From the NCBI GenBank assembly GCA_038749595.1, contig JBCDHW010000003.1:1-64000 (forward strand): a stretch of DNA of 64,000 nucleotides, read 5' to 3'. Position numbers and translations under genes: made by a program. This document shows, piece after piece, positions 1 through 8,777 of the stretch (position 1 is the first letter of the stretch; each line of letters begins with the position of its first letter). A model generated the notes under the pieces. That model was not told where the DNA came from and ran no database searches. It saw nothing but the letters and a program-made list of their open reading frames with translations. This DNA comes from Parvularcula sp038749595. GTDB taxonomy: Bacteria > Pseudomonadota > Alphaproteobacteria > Caulobacterales > Parvularculaceae.

Positions 1-203
1 TCCACTTCCTCACCGCCGAAGGCCTCCTCGGCGCAAGGAACGCCCTCCGGGTCCAAACCATGACCCTCCCCGACATCTACCAAGACCAAGCCTCCCCAAA
101 AGAAATGTACGAACAAGCCCAGCTCATGGCGGGGGATATTGCGGCGCGGGTGGAGCGTTTGATGGGGGTCCCGGAAGAGACGCTGATCGGTTTGCGCGCC
201 TAG
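1..203 (+). CDS. dxs: 1-deoxy-D-xylulose-5-phosphate synthase, C-terminal end (partial)
   Basis: Only the last 66 codons are in the window; the 5' part lies before base 1. The frame starting at base 3 ends at TAG 201-203. The segment RVQTMTLPDIYQDQ followed by SPKEMYEQAQL resembles the conserved end of DXS, which has the pattern V-R-x-M-x-L-P-D-x-x-x-x-x-x-P-x-x-M-Y-x-x-A. DXS condenses pyruvate and glyceraldehyde-3-phosphate in the first step of the MEP isoprenoid pathway. In alphaproteobacteria this gene often sits beside hopanoid genes, which fits the HpnN/MlaC-type genes that follow. The call rests on a short tail, so it is good but not certain. Confidence 0.75.
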   Translation, partial: HFLTAEGLLGARNALRVQTMTLPDIYQDQASPKEMYEQAQLMAGDIAARVERLMGVPEETLIGLRA

Positions 204-335
204 AACCCGGAACAGATGGCGCGCAGATCCTGATCGAGTTGTTAGAAAACCGCACGTGCCTTGGCCTTGCCCGGCGCAGGGACCCCGGCCAGATTATGAA
301 GGTCGACGAATAAGCAGTAGGAAGGGCTTCACGGC

Positions 336-1088
336 GTGTCACCGACCATCAGAACCCTGGCCCTGCTGCTTTTCGCGTTGACTGCAACGGCGTGCACCAC
401 ATCGCCAAAACGGCTCGAAGCAGCCCCCGAGATCGATGGTTTCTATGATCCGTTTGAGAAGCAAAATCGTCGAGCCCTCGCGGTCAACCGCGTCGTTGAC
501 GAGCTCTATATCCAGCCCATTGCGAGCCTGTACCAATTCCTTTTGCCCAAGCCGATCCAGGACGGGGCCGCGAATGTCACCGGCAACATCCTGACAGCAA
601 GTTACGTCTTCAATGAGATCCTCCAGCTTGACTGGGAAGATGCAGGGCATTCCTCGGCGCGGCTGGCGCTGAACAGCACGCTTGGGGTCGCAGGCATCTT
701 TGATGTGGCGACTGGTATGGGCTTTGAATCGCGTCCGGAAGACATCGGACAGACCCTCGGCAACTGGGGCGTACCGCAGGGGCCTTACATCATCGCGCCA
801 TTTGTCGGACCAACGACCGCGCGCGGGGCGCTTGGCTCGTTTGCGCGGCTCGGCCTCTCGCCGGTGACGCTGTTTATCCTCCCTGATAGTTTCGCCGCGC
901 GGGGCGCCATGGTTGGCCAACGGACCGCGCAAAAACGGATCGAGGGCGACTCCTTCCTGACCGACGTTTACACCCAGCCGGATGGCTACATCCTTCTCCG
1001 GTCCACCTACTTGCAAGAACAGGCAGCGCAGCTCCATGAGGATGGCGATCCGTTCGCGAACTTGCCGGACTTCGATGATTTTGAGTAA
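336..1088 (+). CDS. mlaA: MlaA/VacJ family outer-membrane lipoprotein
   Basis: 250 aa, the usual length for VacJ/MlaA. The N-terminus is a lipoprotein signal ending in the lipobox TATAC (Cys20). The family signature DPFEKQNR follows at about residues 38-45, and later come the segments LGVAGIFDVATGMG and QTLGNWGVPQGPYIIAPFVGP, which are characteristic of MlaA. MlaA sits in the outer membrane and removes mislocalised phospholipids from the outer leaflet, passing them to periplasmic MlaC. The start is GTG 336 with a purine-rich stretch about 10 nt upstream. Only 15 nt separate it from the RND transporter gene, and a MlaC gene follows that one, so the three probably form one lipid-transport operon. 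Confidence 0.93.
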   Translation: MSPTIRTLALLLFALTATACTTSPKRLEAAPEIDGFYDPFEKQNRRALAVNRVVDELYIQPIASLYQFLLPKPIQDGAANVTGNILTASYVFNEILQLDWEDAGHSSARLALNSTLGVAGIFDVATGMGFESRPEDIGQTLGNWGVPQGPYIIAPFVGPTTARGALGSFARLGLSPVTLFILPDSFAARGAMVGQRTAQKRIEGDSFLTDVYTQPDGYILLRSTYLQEQAAQLHEDGDPFANLPDFDDFE

Positions 1089-1103
1089 CGCCGCGTCCTC
1101 ACG

Positions 1104-3656
1104 ATGACCACGACCCCTCTCGACGGATTGCTATGGCGCCTCATCGCCGGGGCGCGTCGGTTCAAAGTCGTGACGGTGTTATTCTGGCTGCTGATGACCG
1201 CGCTCGCCGTTTGGCAGGTCGTCACCGGGATCTCGATCAACACCAACAGCTCGGACATGATCAGCGCGAAGGCGCCGTTTCGTGTTGCGGCGTCGACCCT
1301 GAAGGCCGAATTCCCTAACCTCGGCGACCAGGTGCTGGTCATCGTCGAAGCCGACACGCCCGATGAGGCAACGGCGTTCACGGACGAACTCGCACGGCGG
1401 CTTGCGATCCGCAGCGAAGTCCGGTCGGTGCTGGCACCGCCATCCGAAGACTTTTTCCGCCAGAACGGCCTTTTGTTTTTGGAGGTCGGGGAGCTTGAAG
1501 ATCTTCTCGCAAAACTCACGTCGGCCGCGCCGCTGATCGAGCGACTAGGGCCCGACCCAACCGTGGCCACACTGTTCGACGCGCTGGCGGAGGCGGCAGA
1601 GCAAGACGGCTCCGGGGCCGCTGATCAAGAAACGCTCGACGCGCTTTATACGCAGCTTACGGAGGTTCTCGCGCGTGAAGACCGCGACCTCTCGTGGGAG
1701 ACGCTCCTCGCACCTGGCGAGGCGCCTGATAACCGCGTCTTGTTCAGTCTCGATCCGGTCCTCGATTACACCAAGCTCAAGCCTGCCCAGGCGGTAAAAT
1801 CCGCGATCCTCGACGAAGCCCAAGCGATCCGCGAGGAAGGCGCCTTGGACGCCGCGGTGTTTGTCACCGGCGACCCTGTTCTGCGTACGGAAGAGCTTGA
1901 AGCCGTGTCCTCAGGGATCGGTTGGGCCCTTGGGCTATCCGGATTACTGGTCACCGCGCTTCTCAGCTTTGCGTTTCGCTCTCCAGTCCTTGTCGCCTCG
2001 TGTTTAATCGCGATCATTTTGTCGGTCGTTCTCACCGCGGGTGTTGCCGTGGCGCTGTTCGGTGAGCTGAACCTCATTTCGGTCGCCTTTGCCGTCTTGA
2101 TGGTTGGTCTGGGTGCAGACTTTTCAATCCACCTCTTGGTTCATCTGCGTCATGAGGCCGATCGTGGCCTGAGCGAACGCGCCGCAAGTTATCGCGTGTG
2201 CAGGGAAATCGGCACCGCGCTCAGCTTGACGGCACCCACCACGGCGATCGCGTTCTTCTCGTTTGCGCCGACGCAATTCATCGGCATGACCCAACTCGGG
2301 GTCATTGCCGGGCTGGGGGTGATGATTGCCTTCCTCGTTGCCATGACCATGATCCCGGCGCTTGTCGGTTTGTTCCGTATGCCGCCTTCAGCGCAGCTCC
2401 CAAGCGAGGGGACCAGCCGCGGGCTAAGAATGATCGTTTGGCCAGTCGGGATCGTCGTGTTTCTGCTTGGCGCAGCATCGGTGGCGCTCTTGCCCCGGGC
2501 GCGCTTTGATGCCGACCCGATGGCGCTCAGGGCACAATCCGCACCGTCAGTGATCGCGTTCGACAAGCTGGTCGAAGAAGAGACGGCAACTCCCTATCGC
2601 CTAAACGTCCTGGCCAAAGACCCGGAGACCCTTGAAAGCCGTGCAACACGCCTCTCGGACCTCGAGACAGTCGACAGTGTACGGCACTTCTACAGCTTTG
2701 TGCCGAAGGATCAGGATCTGAAGCTTGAGTTGATTGACGCCGCGTCGGTGGGTCTCGGTTTCGCGTTGATCAGCGGCGGAGACATCGACCAGGATTTAGC
2801 GCCCGCCCTCGACCGGCTGAAGGCAGCGTTGGCCGACGAACCGGGAGAGGCCGGGGCCGCTTTCTTAAATGAGCTCACGGGAAAGAGCCCTGAGGACATC
2901 GAAGCGGCTGGTCCGCGCATGTTCAAGTTTTGGCCACGGCAGCGTTCGGTGCTCACTGAGCAACTGAGGGCAGGATTTGTCACCGAAGCTGATGTCCCTG
3001 ATGTGATCCGTGATCGGTATATCTCACCGGACAACATGCTCCGTATCGAGATTTTACCGACCGGCGGCGCGGTGAGCCTCGCCGATCGCCGCGCGTTTGT
3101 GGATGACGTCTTGGCCGTCGCCCCAGACGCTGCTGGCGCTGCCCGGACGGCACTGTCAGCCGGCGATATCATCGGCCGCGCGATGGTGCAGGCCAGCCTC
3201 ACCGCAGCCGTGCTCGTCAGCGTGCTGGTGTTCGCCGTCGTTCGCTCATGGCGGTCGCTCATCTTGTTGGTGATCCCGCTTTTCTTGGCGGGGTCTTTGA
3301 CAACGGCGACCGGGACGCTTTTCGGTCTGCCTTACAATTTCGCAAATGTCCTCGTCCTCCCGCTCATCATCGGCATCGGCATCGACAGCGGCATTCACCT
3401 CGCCCTGCGCGCCCAGAGAACCGGCGATGCGCTCGCGGCAGTTCAGGGACCAACCGGGAAGGCCGTGGTGTTCTCAGCGCTGACGACGATCGCGTCGTTC
3501 GGCAGCCTGATCATCTCCGATCACCGCGGCACCTCGAGCATGGGCGCTTTGTTAACGATCGGCATGGTCTGGGTCCTGAGCACAATGCTGTTTGTGCTCC
3601 CCCCACTGAGTGCGCTGTTATATGGGCGGAAGAAAGCGGCGCTGGAGCAAGCCTGA
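1104..3656 (+). CDS. hpnN: HpnN-type MMPL/RND transporter
   Basis: 850 aa. One membrane segment near residues 17-37 is followed by a large periplasmic domain, a bundle of five or so helices at about 270-430, a second periplasmic domain, and another bundle at about 695-845. This is the duplicated RND/MMPL plan. Each bundle carries the membrane Asp motif of RND pumps: GLGADFSIH near residue 339 and GIGIDSGIH near 758. Length and neighbours (MlaA, MlaC) match the hopanoid-associated transporter HpnN, which moves hopanoids to the outer membrane in Rhodopseudomonas. No hopanoid synthesis genes are visible apart from the dxs tail, so the substrate here is inferred. The stop overlaps the start of the next gene (TGATG). 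Confidence 0.85.
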   Translation: MTTTPLDGLLWRLIAGARRFKVVTVLFWLLMTALAVWQVVTGISINTNSSDMISAKAPFRVAASTLKAEFPNLGDQVLVIVEADTPDEATAFTDELARRLAIRSEVRSVLAPPSEDFFRQNGLLFLEVGELEDLLAKLTSAAPLIERLGPDPTVATLFDALAEAAEQDGSGAADQETLDALYTQLTEVLAREDRDLSWETLLAPGEAPDNRVLFSLDPVLDYTKLKPAQAVKSAILDEAQAIREEGALDAAVFVTGDPVLRTEELEAVSSGIGWALGLSGLLVTALLSFAFRSPVLVASCLIAIILSVVLTAGVAVALFGELNLISVAFAVLMVGLGADFSIHLLVHLRHEADRGLSERAASYRVCREIGTALSLTAPTTAIAFFSFAPTQFIGMTQLGVIAGLGVMIAFLVAMTMIPALVGLFRMPPSAQLPSEGTSRGLRMIVWPVGIVVFLLGAASVALLPRARFDADPMALRAQSAPSVIAFDKLVEEETATPYRLNVLAKDPETLESRATRLSDLETVDSVRHFYSFVPKDQDLKLELIDAASVGLGFALISGGDIDQDLAPALDRLKAALADEPGEAGAAFLNELTGKSPEDIEAAGPRMFKFWPRQRSVLTEQLRAGFVTEADVPDVIRDRYISPDNMLRIEILPTGGAVSLADRRAFVDDVLAVAPDAAGAARTALSAGDIIGRAMVQASLTAAVLVSVLVFAVVRSWRSLILLVIPLFLAGSLTTATGTLFGLPYNFANVLVLPLIIGIGIDSGIHLALRAQRTGDALAAVQGPTGKAVVFSALTTIASFGSLIISDHRGTSSMGALLTIGMVWVLSTMLFVLPPLSALLYGRKKAALEQA

Positions 3657-4270
3657 TGATCAACCGACTGACCTGTCTCGTCATCGCGGCGTGCCTCGCC
3701 GTGGCGCCCGCTTTTGCGCAGAGCGCCGATAGCGAGGCCGAGGCTTTCATTGACGCGCTCGTTATCGAACTCCGCACCAATGCTGAGCGGGATGGCGAGG
3801 GCTCGACCTCCGTTCGCGCAACGCTGGAACAAAACCTGGCGACGGGTGCGATCGGCCGCTTTCTCATTCGCGGTGAGATCGACAAAGCGGCCACCGAGGC
3901 ACAGCGCCTTCGCTACGAAGAGCTTTTTCCGCTCTACATCGCCGCGGCCTATGCCGAGGAGATCGGGCAGCTGGCATCCCGGGAAATCCGGATCTCCGGG
4001 AGCCTCGAGCGCAAGCCCGGTGACCTTATCGTGCGCTCGGCTCTCTTCGATGCGAAAGGCGCCAAGCGGGCCAACATTGACTGGCGCGTTCGCCTCACCG
4101 GTGACGGCGAATATAAGCTCTTCGACGTTTTGGTAGAGCGGATCTCGCCGCTGATCACGCGGCGCCAGAGCTTTTCCCAGATGTTCGCGGACGATGGCCT
4201 CGACGGCCTCCTCGCGCACATGCAAGAGACCATCGATGCCGGCATTACGATCGAGACGGACGACGAGTGA
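3656..4270 (+). CDS. MlaC/HpnM-like periplasmic lipid-binding protein
   Basis: 204 aa, with a cleavable signal peptide ending near PAFAQS. The body matches the Tgt2/MlaC family: repeated helices, then RYEELFPLYIAAAYAEEIG, then the phrase GDGEYKLFDVLVERISP, which parallels the MlaC core (V-x-D-V-x-x-x-G-x-S). MlaC shuttles phospholipid across the periplasm; HpnM is its homologue in hopanoid clusters. I chose ATG 3656 because it overlaps the HpnN stop by one base and gives a proper signal peptide. Reading further upstream in the same frame would add unrelated sequence antiparallel to the transporter. The stop (4268-4270) overlaps the GTG of ylxR. Confidence 0.85.
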   Translation: MINRLTCLVIAACLAVAPAFAQSADSEAEAFIDALVIELRTNAERDGEGSTSVRATLEQNLATGAIGRFLIRGEIDKAATEAQRLRYEELFPLYIAAAYAEEIGQLASREIRISGSLERKPGDLIVRSALFDAKGAKRANIDWRVRLTGDGEYKLFDVLVERISPLITRRQSFSQMFADDGLDGLLAHMQETIDAGITIETDDE

Positions 4271-4932
4271 GCGCGAATGAAACCACGCCGTTCGTGTCTC
4301 CCACTCCCAGCGACGCGCCTTCCCACGGTGCCAAACGACGGACCAATGACCGGCGCTGCGTCGGGACCGGCACCGAACTTGGCGCGGGTGATGAGGGCTT
4401 AAGATTTGTCCTCGATCCTGCGGGCGCGCTCGTTTTGGACCTCAAAGGAACCTTGCCTGGACGCGGCGCTTGGGTATCCCCTGACCGCGCTGCGTTGGAG
4501 GCGGCTCTCTCCCGCGGCGGCTTTCAGCGCGGCTTCAAAGGGCCGGCGAAACTGCCCACGGGAATGGACCGGGCGCAATTCATCGACCACGTCACCGAGC
4601 GGCTCGCCGCGGCCGCCCTCAGCCGTCTGGGCCTTTGCCGGAAGGCGGGAACTCTCGCCATCGGCCACGATGCGGTGCGAAAATCCGCGTCCAAAGCGAT
4701 CTGCTACCTCACGCCCAGCGACGCGAGTGCACCCGAGGTGCATAAACTCGCGCGGTTCCTTGCCAAGAGTGTCGCTGCGCCCCACCTCCCTCTTCCGATC
4801 GACCGCGTCGCGCTCAGTTCCGCGCTGGACCAGGATGCCGTGCATCTTGCACTCCTTCGTGGCGGACCGTCCGCCGGTGCCCTCGGCGCCGTTAAACTAT
4901 GGCAGCGGTTTTCCAGAGATTCCCGCGGCTAA
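4267..4932 (+). CDS. ylxR: YlxR-L7Ae fusion, putative RNA-binding protein (DUF448)
   Basis: 221 aa. Residues about 24-100 form a YlxR (DUF448) domain with RRCVGTG, RFVLDPAG and the signature LPGRGAWVS. Residues about 115-210 resemble the L7Ae/YlxQ fold (LGLCRKAGTLAIGHDAV). This fused form is common in alphaproteobacteria, where the gene lies between nusA and infB. YlxR-type proteins bind RNA, though their exact role is poorly defined. The GTG start at 4267 overlaps the mlaC stop in a GTGA arrangement, implying translational coupling. Here nusA and rimP are not upstream; lipid-transport genes take their place. infB follows after 155 nt. Confidence 0.88.
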   Translation: MSANETTPFVSPTPSDAPSHGAKRRTNDRRCVGTGTELGAGDEGLRFVLDPAGALVLDLKGTLPGRGAWVSPDRAALEAALSRGGFQRGFKGPAKLPTGMDRAQFIDHVTERLAAAALSRLGLCRKAGTLAIGHDAVRKSASKAICYLTPSDASAPEVHKLARFLAKSVAAPHLPLPIDRVALSSALDQDAVHLALLRGGPSAGALGAVKLWQRFSRDSRG

Positions 4933-5087
4933 AGGTGGACCGAATGGGTCGTGTCGGTTATGGGGGCGCCCCGACCTGAGGCGCGCCTGAGTTGCGCGAG
5001 GTTGGCTTTGGCCGCGCGTAAGCCCGGCTGTCTTCCGACCTTGTCGGGAAACCAAGTGGGGGCGCTGCGCCTCCGTTTAAGGATTGT

Positions 5088-7697
5088 ATGAGCGACGAAA
5101 CGCAAGAGAAACCCAAGTCCGGACGTAAGCCGCTAAGCCTCCGCCGTAATGAGACCGGCGCGGTGAAGCAGAGCTTTTCCCATGGCCGTACGAAGACGGT
5201 CGTGGTGGAGAAGAAGCGGCGCGCGGTGACCCCTGGCGCGGCTGGTACGAAGACCGCGGCGCCCAAGGCGACGCCAGCGGCGAAAGCTGACGAGGCCAAG
5301 GCGGCGCCCGCGGCCAAGAAGGCAGCGCCTGCAAAGGAGGCAGCCAAGGGCAAACCCAAGGTCCTCCGCCAACTCTCCCCGCAGGAGCAGAAGGCGCGGA
5401 TGGCTGCCCTCGCCAACGCCAAGAAGGCCCAGGCCGAAAAAGCCAAGCGCGAGGAAGCCGAGAGGAAAGACCGCGAGCGCCGCGAGGCCGCTGAGAAGGC
5501 TAAGCTCGAAGCTGCGCGCAAGGCCGCTGAGGAAGAAGAAAAGAAACGCGCCGCCGAAGCTGAGGCCCGCGCCAAGGCTGAGGAGGAGGCGCGCAAAGCC
5601 CTCGAAGCCGAAGAAGCTGAACGCAAGCGTCGCCAAGAGCTCAAAGCCAAAGGCATCACCGACGCTGCCGCAGCGAAAGAGAAAAAAGACGACCGCAGCA
5701 ACTTCGCCAAAGACGAGAACAACCCGCTCTCGGCCCTCGGCGGACGTATCAAACAGAAGCGCAACCAGCCGGCACCAGAGCGCAACGTTAAAGAAGCACC
5801 CAAGCGCCGCTCTGGCCGCCTGACGATCGCAAAGGCGCTGGACGACGACGAACGTCAGCGTTCACTGGCGTCGGTCAAACGTGCCCGCGAGCGGGAGAAG
5901 GCGCGCCGGGCCAAGCGCGGCAACCAAAACGCCCCGCAGGTCCGCGAAGTTGTCATCCCCGACGTCATCACGGTCGCCGACCTCGCCCAGCGGATGGCCA
6001 TGCGCTCCACCGACCTCATCAGGGAACTGATGAAGCAAGGCCAGATGGTCACCGCCAACGCGACCCTCGATGCCGATACGGCTGAGATCATTGTCGAAGA
6101 CCTCGGCCACACGGTGAAACGCGTCTCCGAAGCGGATGTCGAAGACGGCCTGATCGCCGAAGACACGGAAGATGCAAACCTTGAGTCGCGCCCGCCGGTC
6201 GTAACGATCATGGGCCATGTCGACCACGGTAAAACGTCGCTGCTCGACGCGCTGCGCAACGCGGATGTCGTCTCTGGCGAAGCAGGCGGCATCACCCAGC
6301 ATATTGGCGCCTACCAAATCACCGACCCGTCGGGGAACAAGATCAGCTTCCTCGACACGCCAGGCCACGCGGCCTTTACGGCGATGCGCGCCCGCGGCGC
6401 GAACGTCACGGATATCGTGATTGTCGTGGTCGCGGCCGACGACTCCGTCATGCCGCAAACGGAAGAAGCCATCAGCCACGCCAAGGCTGCGGGCGTCCCC
6501 ATGATCATCGCGGTCAATAAGATCGACAAGCCCGACGCTGACCCGAACAAGGTCAAGACCGACCTCCTGCAATACGAGGTGCAGGTCGAAAGCATGGGCG
6601 GCGAGATCCAAGACGTGGAAGTCTCGGCCCTCAAGAAAATGGGCCTCGACAGCCTCCTCGAAGCGATCACGCTGCAAGCCGAATTGCTCGAGCTGAAAGC
6701 CAACAAAGACCGCCCCGCCCATGGCACCGTGGTCGAAGCGCAGCTCGACAAAGGCCGCGGCGCAGTGGCGACGCTGCTCGTTCAAGCGGGTACCCTCAAG
6801 CGCGGCGACGTGGTCGTCGTGGGTTCCGAATGGGGCAAGGTTCGCGCAGTGAACAACGACCTGGGCAAGCAGGTGAAGGAAGCCATTCCCTCGCAGCCTG
6901 TCGAGATCCTCGGCCTCAACGGCGTTCCGGAGCCGGGCGATCAATTCGCGGTGGTCGAGAACGAGGCCCGCGCCCGCGAAGTGGCGGAGTACCGCGCACG
7001 GATCAAACGCGAGAAGGCCAACGCATCGAAGTCGGGCACATCGCTCGAACAGATGATGGCGCAGCTGCAGGACGCCGAGATCAAAGACCTCCCGGTCGTG
7101 ATCAAGGGCGACGTGCAGGGCTCGGTGGAAGCGATTGTTGGCAGCCTTGAGAAAATGGCCACCGACGAAGTCCGCGTGCGGGTGCTGCACACCGGCGTCG
7201 GCGCGATCTCTGAAAGCGACGTCATCCTCGCCGAAGCGTCCGGTGCGCCGGTCATCGGCTTTAACGTCCGCGCCAACAAGCAAGCGCGGGACCACGCGGA
7301 AAAGTCGGGTACCGAAGTTCGGTACTATTCCGTCATCTATGACCTGATCGATGACATCAAAGGCACCCTGTCGGGCATGCTCGATCCCGAGCTGCGCGAG
7401 ACGTTCCTCGGAAATGCCGAAATCCTGGAAACCTTCATGGTGTCCAAGGTCGGTCGCGTTGCGGGCTGCCGGGTCACCGAAGGTATGGTCAAACGCGGCG
7501 CGAAAGTCCGCCTTCTCCGCGACAACGTCGTCATCCACGAAGGCGAGCTCAGCCAGCTCAAGCGCTTCAAGGACGACGTGCAGGAGGTCCCGGCCGGTCA
7601 AGAGTGCGGCATGAGCTTCGCTAACTATGATGACCTCAAAGTCGGCGACTTCATCGAGTGCTTCGAAGTCGAACGCATCGAACGCACCCTCGACTAA
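5088..7697 (+). CDS. infB: Translation initiation factor IF-2
   Basis: 869 aa. The first 290 or so residues are a low-complexity, highly charged Ala/Lys/Glu-rich region typical of IF-2 N-terminal domains. An IF2_N segment follows (DVITVADLAQRMAMRST, about 285-345). The GTPase domain has G1 GHVDHGKTS (about residue 375), G3 DTPGHAAF and G4 NKID. Domains II to IV run to the C-terminal FIECFEVERIERTLD. IF-2 brings fMet-tRNA to the 30S subunit and promotes subunit joining. The start is ATG 5088. The usual downstream gene rbfA is absent: the gene ends at a strong terminator facing rimM. Confidence 0.98.
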   Translation: MSDETQEKPKSGRKPLSLRRNETGAVKQSFSHGRTKTVVVEKKRRAVTPGAAGTKTAAPKATPAAKADEAKAAPAAKKAAPAKEAAKGKPKVLRQLSPQEQKARMAALANAKKAQAEKAKREEAERKDRERREAAEKAKLEAARKAAEEEEKKRAAEAEARAKAEEEARKALEAEEAERKRRQELKAKGITDAAAAKEKKDDRSNFAKDENNPLSALGGRIKQKRNQPAPERNVKEAPKRRSGRLTIAKALDDDERQRSLASVKRAREREKARRAKRGNQNAPQVREVVIPDVITVADLAQRMAMRSTDLIRELMKQGQMVTANATLDADTAEIIVEDLGHTVKRVSEADVEDGLIAEDTEDANLESRPPVVTIMGHVDHGKTSLLDALRNADVVSGEAGGITQHIGAYQITDPSGNKISFLDTPGHAAFTAMRARGANVTDIVIVVVAADDSVMPQTEEAISHAKAAGVPMIIAVNKIDKPDADPNKVKTDLLQYEVQVESMGGEIQDVEVSALKKMGLDSLLEAITLQAELLELKANKDRPAHGTVVEAQLDKGRGAVATLLVQAGTLKRGDVVVVGSEWGKVRAVNNDLGKQVKEAIPSQPVEILGLNGVPEPGDQFAVVENEARAREVAEYRARIKREKANASKSGTSLEQMMAQLQDAEIKDLPVVIKGDVQGSVEAIVGSLEKMATDEVRVRVLHTGVGAISESDVILAEASGAPVIGFNVRANKQARDHAEKSGTEVRYYSVIYDLIDDIKGTLSGMLDPELRETFLGNAEILETFMVSKVGRVAGCRVTEGMVKRGAKVRLLRDNVVIHEGELSQLKRFKDDVQEVPAGQECGMSFANYDDLKVGDFIECFEVERIERTLD

Positions 7698-7718
7698 CCC
7701 GCCACGATGTTTCTCAAC

Positions 7719-7751
7719 AAAAAAGCCCGCTCAAAACGAGCGGGCTTTTTT
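7719..7751. terminator. Bidirectional intrinsic terminator between infB and rimM
   Basis: A perfect 8-bp stem (GCCCGCTC 7725-7732 pairing with GAGCGGGC 7738-7745) encloses a 5-nt loop. It is flanked by A6 on the left (7719-7724) and T6 on the right (7746-7751). The symmetric A and T tracts let it work for both infB (plus) and rimM (minus), which converge here. Confidence 0.93.
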
Positions 7752-7773
7752 GTATGCGGATCATCATGAACGG

Positions 7774-8307
7774 TCAGCGCTCACGGGGCATATCGGGATC
7801 ATCCTCGGGCGGAACAACGACGATGAATCTTCGCGCAAGATCAACCTCTGGCACCGCGGCCTTTGTAAAAGGCACCAAAGTGAAGCCTTCGGGCCCGCGA
7901 ATCTCGACGATGTCGCCCGCGCCATAGTTGGGTACATTTCGCACCTCACCCAGGACCTGCCCCGACGAATCCCGTGCTTGCAAGCCGATCAGATCACTGA
8001 CGTAGAAGTCTTCGTTATCGTCAGGTGACGGAAGACAAGCGCGCGAGACAGTGAGCAACGCGCCTTTGAACGGCGCACAAGCCTCCGGCGATGTCAGCGA
8101 CGGATCGCGACAGAGGTAAACCAACGGTTTCACTTCGCGCAGCATTTTTGGGGAGAGTGTTCGTCCGTCCGGTGCAGTCAGAGGCCCATAGGAGAAGACT
8201 GCCTTTGGATCCTCCGTAAACGAACGGAGTTTGAAGTCGCCGCGCACGCCGTGGGTCCCAGAAAACTGGGCCACGACGACGCGGCGATCATCAGGCGTAT
8301 CGGCCAA
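7774..8307 (-). CDS. rimM: Ribosome maturation factor RimM
   Basis: 177 aa. The N-terminal RimM barrel starts at VVVAQFSGTHGVRGDFKLRSFTEDP, with the G-x-x-G-x-R-G motif of the family. The C-terminal PRC-barrel contains YVSDLIGLQARDSSGQVLGEV and VEIRGPEGFTLVPFTKAAVPEVDL. RimM helps mature the 16S 3' domain and binds S19. The start appears to be TTG 8307: no ATG or GTG occurs between the rpsP stop and the first barrel strand that would give a complete protein. It lies 8 nt after rpsP. The usual downstream partners trmD and rplS are missing. Confidence 0.96.
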   Translation of the reverse strand: MADTPDDRRVVVAQFSGTHGVRGDFKLRSFTEDPKAVFSYGPLTAPDGRTLSPKMLREVKPLVYLCRDPSLTSPEACAPFKGALLTVSRACLPSPDDNEDFYVSDLIGLQARDSSGQVLGEVRNVPNYGAGDIVEIRGPEGFTLVPFTKAAVPEVDLARRFIVVVPPEDDPDMPRER

Positions 8308-8315
8308 AGACCAGT

Positions 8316-8735
8316 TTACTCCGCCGTTTCTTCGGCGGGTGCCTCGGCTTCAGCCTCGTTGGCAGCCGCTTCCGCTTCAGCAGCAGCGGCCTTCTTAGCC
8401 TCTTCCTTCTCGCGCTTCTCTTCGATGCGCTCTTTCGCTTTCTGGCCTGGCTCACCCTTCTGCGGGTTGTTGCCGTGCTCCCACTTGATCACGTCAGCCG
8501 CTCCAAGGAATCGTGCAACACGATCCGTAGGCTGAGCTCCCTTATCAAGCCAGTGCTTTGCACGCTCAAGGTCGATGCGCACGCGCTCAGGGTTGTCTTT
8601 GGCGAGAAGCGGATTGTAGTTGCCAATCTTCTCGATGAACCGGCCGTCGCGCGGCATCCGGGCATCGGCCACAACGATGCGGTAGTAGGGACGTTTTTTC
8701 GACCCGCCGCGGGCCAAACGAATTTTCAGTGCCAT
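8316..8735 (-). CDS. rpsP: 30S ribosomal protein S16
   Basis: 139 aa. The start MALKIRLARGGSKKRPYYRIVVADARMPRDGRFIE is diagnostic of S16, and the core ends near residue 85. The remainder is an Ala/Glu/Lys-rich tail (about 45 residues) of the kind seen in many alphaproteobacterial S16 proteins. It lies 42 nt downstream of ffh and 8 nt upstream of rimM on the same strand, the conserved ffh-rpsP-rimM order. Confidence 0.98.
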   Translation of the reverse strand: MALKIRLARGGSKKRPYYRIVVADARMPRDGRFIEKIGNYNPLLAKDNPERVRIDLERAKHWLDKGAQPTDRVARFLGAADVIKWEHGNNPQKGEPGQKAKERIEEKREKEEAKKAAAAEAEAAANEAEAEAPAEETAE

Positions 8736-8777
8736 GATTGAACTCTTTCTTCTTTTCGTTCGTTAACTGAGGTTTGA

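Noticed and set aside
3248..3655. N-terminal extension of the MlaC frame into hpnN
   Set aside because: Arg/Pro/His-rich sequence out of frame with HpnN; the true start at 3656 gives a clean signal peptide and overlaps the hpnN stop.
5270..5660. Repetitive Ala/Lys/Glu stretch as a possible DNA repeat
   Set aside because: It is the normal low-complexity N-terminal region of IF-2, not a tandem repeat.
5862..7601. Very long open frame antisense to infB
   Set aside because: It is a codon-bias shadow of IF-2: His/Asp/Arg-rich without known domains, and infB on the other strand is certain.
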